A stretch of DNA of 11,105 nt from Trichosporon coremiiforme (Eukaryota; Basidiomycota; Tremellomycetes; Trichosporonales; Trichosporonaceae). The notes beneath the pieces were generated by a model. That model did not search any database and had not been told where the DNA came from. It worked only from the letters and a program-made list of their open reading frames with translations. Made by a program: the position numbers and the translations under genes. Of the stretch, positions 1 through 8,283 are shown in pieces (position 1 is the first letter of the stretch; the number at the start of each line of letters is the position of its first letter). The DNA lies in the NCBI GenBank assembly GCA_039545355.1, contig BCJJ01000131.1, positions 1 to 11,105 on the forward strand, given 5' to 3'.

Positions 1-36
1 CTGGCTGTGCTGGCTGTGCTGGCTGTGCTGACTGTG
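1..36. repeat. 9-bp tandem repeat, four copies
   Basis: Four consecutive 9-mers read ctggctgtg three times and then ctgactgtg. The array runs off the left edge, so its full length is unknown. One forward frame stays open through it (Leu-Ala-Val repeats) to a TGA at 61-63, but nothing else supports a coding assignment. It could be a minisatellite or the low-complexity end of a gene outside the window. Confidence 0.75.
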
Positions 37-950
37 CCAACGGTCAGTCGAAGCGGGAGCTGACTAGCCGACGAAGCACTATCTGTTCCAGCGAGGCTAG
101 CGAAGTGAGGCGGGCAACCGACCAGGCAGAGACGTCCACTCCGATCTCAAGACGGACGCTACATTGATCCTCACTCGGCAGTCATCTTGGCTGAGTGAAG
201 CAGTTGTCCCTCCGTCTCATTACACCGTGTCAAGGAGACCGGCCCGGATCACTCCGTCACTTAAAGAGTTGTCACATGACGGTGTGTGTCTGGTTGTCTC
301 GATGGGGCAATGTTACAAAATGTGACTGTGGAGTACTTGTCGGGAGGAGAAGACCGAGAGCCGAGAACTACGACGATTGATTTATCCGTGTCTAGTGGTC
401 TGCTCTAGCCACCCAACCCCTCCGCTCCCTCCGGCATGCGAGAGTCAATGAATGCCTGCGACATGGGGCTGATTGCTGAGTCTGGGGCTGACAATGACTG
501 GGCCGACTGGGGCTGGGGGCGAGCAATGTGCGCTAGACATTTGAGGCCAAGATTCAAGCAGGGCGCTAATCGCATAAGGATGGGAAGAGGGGACAAGCCC
601 CTCCAGTCGAGGCTTGACGGAAGCAGATATGCAGAGTACCTCGCTCGCTCTTGCCGCAGCGCGCGCAGATCGGAATCCCATGACATTTGTTGCCACCCAA
701 ATTCCTCGCTCACCCTGCAAGGGACCGGCCACCAAAGTCCCAACGGTGACGTCCTCCATCTCCAGTTAGGGCATAGGGTCCTTGTGTACATTGCACTGCT
801 ATTGACAACACTCACTACACATCAACACACCCTACACAACTTGTGACGTTCGCTCGACTCAACACAGCACTGCATATCGCATCATCGCACCTGAGCACGA
901 CGCACACATTACCACCTTCTCGCACCCGACGCCGATAAGTTTGAGCCACC
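37..950 (+). promoter_or_regulatory. 5' flank and probable promoter of the REEP-like gene
   Basis: I see no convincing gene in these roughly 900 bases. Open frames on both strands around 405-846 overlap each other, show no recognisable family motifs and no intron signals. The distal half is mixed in composition. The last 150 bases are rich in A and C (acac and cacc runs), as is common in fungal leaders. Two TGACGT half-sites of CRE/ATF type lie at 747-752 and 844-849. An 11-mer, atcgcatcatc, at 876-886 recurs upstream of the ABP1 start. No TATA box was seen. The promoter assignment is inferred from position. Confidence 0.45.
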
Positions 951-2627
951 ATGCTACCGACTTATCTCCTCTAGTGAGTGTCTCTCACCACCAACCAAGG
1001 TCAAGATGAGGAAGGACATCGACCGCTCCTTCAGGCGGAGGGCGAGGCAGCTCTCTGTCATTGAGGAGGAGTACCTCCTCCCCTCTGTGTCCTCGGCATC
1101 GCACCCCTCGACAAGTGACACCGTCACGCCGCCGGCCCCGTATATCCTCCTCCTCAGCCTCACAGCTGTCGCGATCCGCATAGCTGACCCCAGCTTGACA
1201 ATCACGTTTCTCTATCCGGCGTATGCGTCCTACAAGGCTCTGCAGTACCGTCCCCGCCGTAGTGCCGCGACAAGCGGTGCCGCGACCGCCGCCGCCGGTG
1301 CCCTCTCGGGCTTGTCCGGGAGTGACGCCGAGGTCGAGCGCTGGCTCATGTACTGGGCTGTGGTGGGCGTGTGGGCCGGTGTCGAGGGAGCTGTCGGCTG
1401 GATTCTGACCTGGTGAGTGCTGCGCTCTTGGCCGCAGAGCCAGGTGCTGGTTTCGGAGAGCCTCGAGGTGATCGGCGGAAGGAGGGAGTCGTGAGGGTGG
1501 AGGAAGGGTGGAGGCGGCAAGCGTGACGTGAGCGTCTCTGCCCCATGATCATGAGGACGTTAGCGCCGACCCATTCCGGAGAGCCCGGTGATGTTCCGGA
1601 CAGCCGACAACAGTGCTTCCCAGCCTAAGGCTGGATCAGCTCGTCATCCCTGCTCTGGGCGTCACTGTCTCTCGCCTCTACCTCGATTCCTGAGCTCGCT
1701 ACCAGCCGCGGTTGTCACCTCAAAGCTCGTCCTACTCGCCACGGGCCGTCGCTAACAACAGGCTCCCGTTCTACACGCTCTGCAAGACCGCCGTCTTTGC
1801 GTACTTTGCGTCTGGTCGCGGAATCGACTATGTCTACCACACGATCCTGGAGCCGCTGTTCCGCGAGCACGAGCCGCAGATCGACTCCTTCCTCGCGAAC
1901 CTGAAGGCGAGGGCTGGCGAGGGCGCCAAGGGATCTATCGGCTGGGTCTGGGACACGGGAAGGAAGGCTATGGGTGTGAGTACGAGCAGCGGGCCCTCAG
2001 GCGCGATGCGGCATGTGTGCTGCCTCCGGCGCTTAGTTGAGACGCGATGTGTGCGTGGTCTCGGCTGGGCGCTCAAAGGGGCACAGAGTTCTGCTGAACA
2101 GTCACGCTGACCGCAGCTCTCCGAGCAGCAGGCGCAGGGTATCGCCGCCGCCGCTGGCGCGCAGCCCCCGACGCTGGCCGACCCCGCCTCCGGTGCCGCG
2201 CAGCAGGCGTTCGGTTTCCTCTCCTCGGTCGCTAGCCGGTAAGCTTCAACTCCTATTTGCAGCTGACAGCAGGTACATGCCCGCCGCGCTCGCCACCGTG
2301 TCGGCGGCGACCTCGCAGGCCCAGCAGGCCGTGAACCGCGCTCCCAGTTCCTCCTCTGCGCGCGGCTTCGACGTGCCCTCCGAGTCCACCTCGGCCTCAG
2401 GCAGCAATCTCGGCTACCCCTATACGCTCGACAAGAAGAAGACCGAGTCGGACGACGAAGCCTCAGGCAGCGGGGGCAGCACGGCGAATCTGTCTGGCTT
2501 CGCCGAGATCCGGCGCGAGGAGGCCGAGGGCGCCGCCGTTCCTCCCGCCGCGCCGGCTGGTGCCCAGAGGCGCACATCTGGGGGCTGGTTCTGGGGCAAG
2601 GACAAGGACGGCAAGAAGACAGAGTAG
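951..2627 (+). CDS. REEP1-4/HVA22-like (TB2/DP1 family) ER membrane-shaping protein
   Basis: The model has five exons: 951-973, 1194-1412, 1762-1975, 2117-2238 and 2273-2627, giving 310 residues. The TB2/DP1/HVA22 domain spans about residues 9-115. It contains LYPAYASYKAL (14-24), the WLMYW helix (58-62), WLPFY (81-85), and the YVYHTILEPL then IDSFL stretch (104-125) typical of the REEP1-4 branch rather than Yop1/REEP5. These hydrophobic hairpins insert in the ER membrane and bend it; related fission-yeast proteins act in ER-phagy. An Ala/Gly-rich insert (about 30-52) enlarges the loop between hairpins. The tail (about 150-310) is Ser/Ala-rich, acidic in places, and ends in a Trp-Lys-rich segment. 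The start at 951 has an excellent context (gccaccATG) and begins directly at the first hairpin. Its 220-nt intron ends in agctgaccccag, the same branch-acceptor module as neighbouring introns. An acceptor at 1157 also keeps frame but has a weaker branch site. A start at 1006 would add an unusual Arg-rich N terminus. Family call is firm; exon 1 is moderately sure. Confidence 0.85.
974..1193 (+). other. Intron 1 of the REEP-like gene, containing an in-frame ATG
   Basis: The donor is GTGAGT directly after codon position 2 of residue 8. The acceptor follows a CTGAC branch point. From an ATG at 1006 to the acceptor the intron is open in the frame of exon 2, so an unspliced or internally initiated transcript could make a protein about 55 residues longer. 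If the intron is retained, the ATG at 951 reads only seven codons to a TAG at 972-974. Which form is expressed cannot be told from sequence. Confidence 0.6.
1413..1761 (+). other. Intron 2 of the REEP-like gene (349 nt)
   Basis: This is the longest intron in the window. Donor GTGAGT splits the Trp codon of WLPFY, and the acceptor follows gctaac by only a few bases. The two sides join in frame to give the family motif, so no extra exon is needed between them. I recognise no conserved coding segment or structured RNA inside it. Confidence 0.8.
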
Positions 2628-2767
2628 ATATCTCATGTACATGTGTAAATCTGCTGCATGGTCTAGCGCTCTATGGCGTGTACTGCGATGATGGTCTACT
2701 ATCACTTCTTGATACCTCACTTACTGCTCTTCCTCTTATACTGCTTCACTCCCTACAGAGATAGCGA
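2628..2767. terminator. Shared 3' region between convergent genes
   Basis: Only 140 bp separate the stop codons of the REEP-like gene (+) and the paladin-like gene (-), so their 3' UTRs very likely overlap. A palindrome catgtacatg (2634-2643) puts a UGUA motif on both strands, and TGTAAAT follows at 2644-2650 on the plus strand. UGUA elements are used by the cleavage factor and by Puf proteins, so these may define 3' processing or mRNA stability. No canonical AATAAA is present. Confidence 0.4.
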
Positions 2768-5700
2768 CTAGTCCAGAGTCTTGCGGCTCAGCACGTTCCT
2801 AATCTCCCTCCGCGCCTCCAACCAGCTGGGGAAATCGGCATCCTTGAGCTGCACGCCTTTCTCCTTACTCTCGAGCAAGAAGTTGGCGAGCACAATCAAA
2901 GCGCCGTAGCGGTAGAGATAGTTGATGCCCTGGTGCAGGAGCTGGGCGTGTTTGGCGGAGCCGGGGTCGGCGGCCGTGACTTTGAGCTTGAAGCTGCGGG
3001 TGTGAGCTTGGCCGCATGGGTTCGGAGGCTGGGGCTGGGGGGCCCTTGCTGGCCTGGCAGAACTTACTCGTATACGGCCCTTCGCAGATTCTGCACCCCC
3101 TCCATCGCATTGATGACGCGGTCGGTGAGGCGTTTCGCGCGCTTGCCGTGGCTCAGGACCGTGACGAGCTGGAGAATCGTCTTGTACTCGCCTGAACGTG
3201 TTAGCCAATCCTCGATAGCAGCATAACTTGAACAGTCGGCTATCTTAGACCTCGAGATGCGGCCGCCGCGTTCCGCTGAGAGAGAAGGCGGAGCCACGAG
3301 ACTGGAGAATTCACCCAATCTTGCAGCCGCGTCGCTCCCTCGCCGCCGCGCGAACCGAACACTGCACTCACCATTCAGATACTGCGCCTCCTCGGGCAGA
3401 TCCACGTCCGTCTCGCCATCCACGTCCTCCTCGAACAGGGCCGGGTCCGACATATCCTCCTCTGCGATCGTGGCAATCAGGCTCGCGGCAATCATGCCCG
3501 TCGTCGTGCGCCCGCGGCCCATTTGACAGTTGAACACGAAGTCGTCCTGTTGGCTTAGGCCGAGGGAGACGCGCTGCACAATTTGCTGTAGGGCTGCGGG
3601 GAGGGGGGCTTGTTCGTCGGTCTGGGTGTCAGCTGATCTCAAGATTACAGCAGCTTGCGCTCCAGTCTGCCGCTTTGGGCGATTGGGCTGGGCGGAGCCG
3701 AACAAGTTTGACGAAAGCTGAGCAACTAGCCACTCTCGCTCGCTCCGTTCGCTCGAGCACACTCACAATGGCTATCCGCATATAATCGACGTGGTAGTTC
3801 TCCCTCTCGACGCGCGCGTACAGTTCCGACGGCGTCATGACGTCGTCCTCGCCTACCTGTTCCCAGATCGGCACGACCTCGTAGACACCCGGCTTCGTCT
3901 CAACCTCGTCATGAAGGAGCATGCGCCCGCCGCTCGCCCGAATCTCCCTCAGCACGTCCTCCTTCAGCGTCGCCTCCATCCGCTCCACCACCGCTGCCGT
4001 GACGCCGGTCGTCTCGACATTCTGCAAAGGCCGGTCGACGAGTCGCAGCACGTGCGGCCGGCCCATGATGTAGAGCACGGGCTCTTCGCGCAGCGACGTC
4101 CAGAGCACGCGCCGGGGACCACCTGGCGCGCAGCCCATCTTTGTCAGAGCGTTGCGCAATCCTTCGCTCGAGGGCATTCTGGGGTCAGCTTCGGGGCAAC
4201 ATAAAGTAAGCTCACCCTGTGCCGTAGACGTAGTGATCTTCGCTCGTCTGCGGCTGGCCGTCCTCGAGGAGGAGCGGGACGCGGCGGTAGTTTGCAGCGC
4301 CGTCGACGCGTCTGTGTGTCAGCTTATCACGACTGTCATAAAGCTGGATTGCGGCCCTGGCACCTCCGGGCCTCGGCATACTTACTCGGGCAGACTCTGT
4401 TTCTGCAGCCCTGAGAAAAAGTCCGACTTCAGAATCGTCTGCGCACTCAGGATCGCGCCGACGCGGTTCGCGACGATGGAGTGCACCTCGTCCTCGAGCG
4501 CGAGGCCCTGGAGGGGCTCGGTGCGTTCAATCGGAGTCAAACTGTTGATACCACCATGCAGCAGCTCCGTCTCGAGCGTCTTGAACACGGGCCGGTGCTT
4601 CACAAACGACTCGAACGTGTACGCCGTCTCGTCGTCGGGCACCGTGTCGTCCAGATAGGCCTGGAAGACGATGAGGTGGAAGTAGCGCAGCAGGTGGTGC
4701 ATACCACTGTCGACAGCCTGGTGCCGTTGCTCGGTCGACTTGGCGCGCTGAGCTGCGTCGCGCGCATCCTCGATTGCGTCGCGAAGATTGAAGGAGGAGG
4801 AGGTCCGGTCAATCGCCTCGTCGACTATCGCCTTTACGTCGAGTCCGTTCCGGATCACGCGCAGACAGGAGTTGATGATCTGCCAGCTTGTGCGCGAGGC
4901 TGGAGCGCGGGAGGGCGGCTGCGACATGCGGCTGCGCGACTGCGTGCGCCGCGGCGTCGTCGGCTGCTGCCTGTTCTTCTTCAGCCAGCGCTGGATCAGG
5001 TACACGATCGCGGCGCAGTTGGAGCTACGGCCACGGCCGAGCTGGTCGTTCAGGATCACCGCCGTCTTCTCGATGTCGATCCGCATCATCACGTCTAGCA
5101 GCTCGGTGATGTCATGGAACTGGGTGTCAGCTAGGATGGCGGCTTGGTAAGCTTACGTCTGGCGAGCTCTCCGATGTGATAGGAACACGCTCAAAGCTGA
5201 ACTTGACGTTCGACGTGTGCTCCGACACAGAGTCCATGACCTGTCGCAGCGTCTCGACGTCCAGCTGCTCGACCTTCTCCCACAGGGGCACGACTCGGCC
5301 GGCCGAATCCTCAGTGTGCACGAGTACTGAGCCACCGAAGGCAGCCAGCTCGGCCACAACGTCACTCTTCAGCCGCTCCTCGAGCAGCTCGAGTCGGCTG
5401 GAGCCGACACCAGTGTAGTCGCGCATGTTACGCAGCGCCGCCGCGTCTCGACGCAGGCAGTAAGGCGCACCTGAGAGTTAGCGCAGCATTATCAATCAAC
5501 TCACCATTGATCATGACGAGCGGCTCCTCGCGGAGACAGATCCACACTACCGACGAAATGTCCGGCTGCCGCTCCTTGATGATGTGCAGAATGTTCGTGA
5601 TCGCGTCCTCGGTCGGCTGGCCCGTGGCATAGATACTCGTGCCCTGGACTTGGCGGAATCCGATCGCTCCGCGGATACCATCGCTCGACGGCGCCGTGTT

Positions 5701-7918
5701 CGCTATCCACAGGTCGCGCTTGAGCAGGGTTCTGATGTCAGCTGCCATCACTCAAGAAGCTAGCTCACGAGGCACGCAGCATGATGCCGCTGCGGTTCTT
5801 GACAACGTGCTCAGCCCACTCGTCGCCGAGCACCTTGCCCTCGATCTCGAGGGTAGGGTCGTAGCGCCGCTCCCGGCGGTCGCCGAGGTCGAGCGAGCGC
5901 GAGATGACGCTGAGGTCGTTCGCCGGCGCAAACGCGAACAAACGGTCACCCCAGCGCCGACGCAGGATCTTGATTTGGCTGTGATGTCAGCTCAAAGGGC
6001 CATCGTTGTAACTCACTTCCAGATCTCCGGTCGGGCACGCAGCCATTCGCTGAACTTGGCACCGGATGCCATGCCGTCCTTGCTGTCGACGAACGCGGCG
6101 AAGACGATGAGATCAAAGTATTGCTCGAGCGCGCGCATCGCCTTGTCGAGGTACAGCTGCGAGTTCTCCGACTCGCGCGACGCAACAGAGTACTTGATAC
6201 GATACTCGATGACGCTCTCGCGCAGATTCACGACGGCGTCGCAGTTGTCGATGATCACGTCCACGAGTCGCTTGGTTTCGCGTCCGTGGTCAAGCGCGGA
6301 GAGCAGCGACAGCACAATGTTGTAGTTGCCCATGTGAGCGCGGCGCAAACTTTCGAGCAGGTTCGGGTGCGACGAAAGGAGGTCGATCGCTGCTGCCGAT
6401 CGGCGAGAGGGCAGATCTGGCGTCAGTCATGGACAACTCCCCAAGAGCTCACTCTCATCTAGCATCCGCGTGACCTTGAGCAGACTCCTATTCATTACCT
6501 GCTGCTGTGTCGCCTGTTGAAGCAGCAGCGTAGCCTGCATCTCCGGGTTCACGGAATTCGCAGTGGACAATGGCAGGGGCTGGCGTCAGCTGGAACATGC
6601 ATGGTAGCTTACAGTTGAGATGCCGGAGGCAGCCACCAGCGGCCCGAAGGGGTCCTCCAGTCCGCGGCGAATGTACTGAGCCCTTCGCAGAAGAAGGGCA
6701 GCCACCATCGCGAACGTAGCTGAAGGTCAGCTACACCATTGCTCGCCACACAGCTACTCACTTCGAACTACGCCCATGCCGCAGTTGAAAACGAGGGACG
6801 TGATGAGAGGATCGACATCCTTTAGACGAGACACGTAGGCATCGAGGTAGTTGTCCTGCGCGTTAGCTACTCCCGCCCCTCTGCAAAGCTCACCTCAATG
6901 GGCCTGTCCGGGCCGACGGGAATACGGCTGTAGTCGACTCGCCAGCCCGCGTTCTGCACGTCGTTGAACACCTCCTTTGGGGTACGGATGACACTCTCAT
7001 CCACGCTGACCCACGTAGGAACAAGCGTACCGGATCCGACCTCGTCGTGACAGAGAATGAGACCTCCATAACGCTTCGATTCCTCGAGGATGTCTAGCTT
7101 CAGACGCCTCTCGATGTCTTCTAGATTGTCGGCTCGGTCGCTAAGCGCGAGCGTCTGGAACGGCCTACTGGCGTCACGGAGTACATACGGACGTCCGGCG
7201 CTAAGGTCAGCTGACGTTGTCGCGAAGCAGATCTCACATGTACACTAGCGTCTCCTCTCTGGTCGAGATCCAGAGGGTGGACTGGCCCTCAACCTCAGGG
7301 GTGAGCGCGAAGCTGCTTCGCCGCCGCCCATCAGTCTCAAGTTCAACAGTCTTGGGCTGACAGGACAAGACGGTGAGGATAGACTTGAGTCCCGGGACAG
7401 TCGGTTGGGCGACACCAAACACGTTTAAGCTCTCCTCGTCAGGGGCTCGGAAGTTCGGAGCTCCCTGGACGTTGAGGTCGAGGTCGAGAGCGCGGCCGTT
7501 GGGGTAGTGGTCAGTCTTGAGAACGAAGCTGGGATTAGCTAAACGTCTACCTGTTCGAAGCTCACCCCCTTCCGAGAACGCCACCAGCGCGACGCTTCAC
7601 GACACCGTCGACATCAGCCCGAAGCTGTCGGGCACGTCCGAGGGGATGAGCCCGGGGTTTGGGCAGCGACGGGATAAGGCCGCCAGGACTCTCTCGCGGA
7701 ATAAGTGCCAGAGACTCGTTGGAGGTATGGGAAAGCTGGGATCCCGGTTGGTTGATCGACTGTGAGGAGAGTCTCCGGGTCGGGGGAGCCAGCGGTGACG
7801 AACGTGCTGGGAGATGGTGGAGGTTGGTCGGAGGGGAGGAAAGGGAGTGAGGTGGGTTGGATGGGTGACCTTCGCTGTAGGACCTCTGGAGGTCGTGAGA
7901 GGAGGTCGGGGACGCCAT
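2768..7918 (-). CDS. Paladin-like protein with three PTP-like phytase (inositol phosphatase) repeats
   Basis: Sixteen exons on the minus strand give 1423 residues: 7566-7918, 7238-7528, 6894-7200, 6762-6855, 6613-6719, 6453-6579, 6017-6416, 5769-5978, 5505-5731, 5157-5470, 4386-5119, 4216-4311, 3767-4178, 3372-3621, 3068-3191, 2768-2993. Three repeats begin at about residues 106, 618 and 1025 with a shared [IV]VxxRxGxxL...LKxD signature. Each then carries W-x(3)-REE (204, 693, 1113) and a P-loop. The P-loops are CGMGVVR at 342-348, DQLGRGR at 835-841 and CQMGRGR at 1256-1262. Repeats 1 and 3 keep the CX5R of cysteine phosphatases; repeat 2 has Asp for Cys. The N terminus (1-100) is Ser/Pro-rich and probably disordered. 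No signal peptide or membrane segment was seen, so a cytosolic location is likely. Relatives are annotated as inositol hexakisphosphate phosphatases, and animal paladin acts on phosphoinositides; the substrate here is inferred. The start at 7918 has a strong context (ccaccATGG) after a CT-rich leader. An ATG at 8039 is in another frame. Confidence 0.9.
3192..3371 (-). other. Intron 14 of the paladin-like gene: 180 nt, open in frame
   Basis: The donor GTGAGT and a CTAAC branch point with CAG acceptor are good, and splicing joins YLNG to EYKTILQL, which matches the repeat structure. Unlike the other introns of this gene, it is a multiple of three and has no stop in the reading frame. Retention would insert 60 residues between the third P-loop and the following helix. 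I treat it as an intron because the insert is Arg/Ser-rich and shows no resemblance to the other repeats. Confidence 0.75.
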
Positions 7919-8060
7919 GGTGGATGGCGAAGGGAACAATAGAGAGGGATGGGGGAAGAGGAAGAAGGGGAGAGGCTGTCTTCGGGAGTGATAAAGACAG
8001 GGCGGGTGTGTTATCGTCCTGGGAGTGACTAGAAGGCATTGTCAGCGGGACCCCGCAACG

Positions 8061-8066
8061 CACGTG
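8061..8066. promoter_or_regulatory. E-box CACGTG (bHLH site)
   Basis: CACGTG is a palindromic bHLH-binding core. Read on the minus strand with its flank it is gtcacgtg, which fits the Cbf1-type RTCACRTG consensus. Pho4-type factors also bind this core. It lies 143 bp upstream of the paladin-like start and 218 bp upstream of the ABP1 start, so it could serve either gene. Occupancy is unknown. Confidence 0.4.
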
Positions 8067-8136
8067 ACTGGACCTGGCGATACAGTGAGATTGTGCAGGG
8101 CTCTCAGGGTCCAGGGCTGGAAGCGGTGTGGAGGCT

Positions 8137-8149
8137 GTGACGCAGTCAC
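8137..8149. promoter_or_regulatory. Inverted repeat gtgac-gca-gtcac
   Basis: Two perfect 5-bp arms flank a 3-bp spacer in the divergent promoter, followed by TGACGC twice at 8150-8161. The TGAC cores resemble bZIP half-sites. A dyad this short can occur by chance, so a regulatory role is only a possibility. Confidence 0.3.
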
Positions 8150-8283
8150 TGACGCTGACGCCTCATGCAGTCCATACGCTCACTGCCGCTCCGTGCACCC
8201 CTGCCATTCGATCAACGACTGACCCATCCATATCTCGTCCTATCCCACATCGCATCATCCTCCATCGATAACGACCGCACACC

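Larger units (their letters stand above)
7919..8283. promoter_or_regulatory. Shared divergent promoter of the paladin-like gene and ABP1
   Basis: The two ATG codons are 365 bp apart, head to head. On the paladin side, about 7930-7978 is purine-rich on the plus strand, so the minus-strand leader is a CT-rich tract, a common fungal initiation feature. On the ABP1 side, the last 60 bp are rich in C, A and T with cat/tcc runs. Between them lie an E-box, a dyad and repeated TGACGC. No TATA box was seen. A minus-strand ATG at 8039, out of frame with the main start, would act as an overlapping upstream ORF if transcripts began above it. Confidence 0.6.

Noticed and set aside
1..63. C-terminal end of a plus-strand gene ending at TGA 61-63
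   Set aside because: Only a short Leu-Ala-Val repeat plus a few residues is visible. A short open frame over a tandem repeat at the edge is not evidence of a gene.
405..846. Overlapping open frames of about 100-136 codons on both strands upstream of the REEP-like gene
   Set aside because: They mirror each other in GC-rich DNA, contain no known motif, and the two strands cannot both be coding there. No splice module of the local type supports them.
1834..2577. A 247-codon Arg-rich minus-strand open frame across the REEP-like gene
   Set aside because: It spans exons and introns of the well-supported plus-strand gene and has only codon-shadow composition.
3622..3766. Extra coding exon inside the 145-nt intron 13 of the paladin-like gene
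   Set aside because: Direct joining of 3767 to 3621 is in phase and gives a continuous repeat; no second donor-acceptor pair of the local type was needed or clear.
4481..5098. A 205-codon plus-strand open frame opposite paladin-like exon 11
   Set aside because: It is antisense to the phosphatase repeat with conserved motifs; no independent domain or signals.
7614..8039. Alternative start of the paladin-like protein at the ATG at 8039
   Set aside because: It is out of frame with the conserved VVKRRAGG segment, and no donor of the local type lies between it and 7918 to bring it into frame. The 7918 ATG has a stronger context. It could still act as an upstream ORF.
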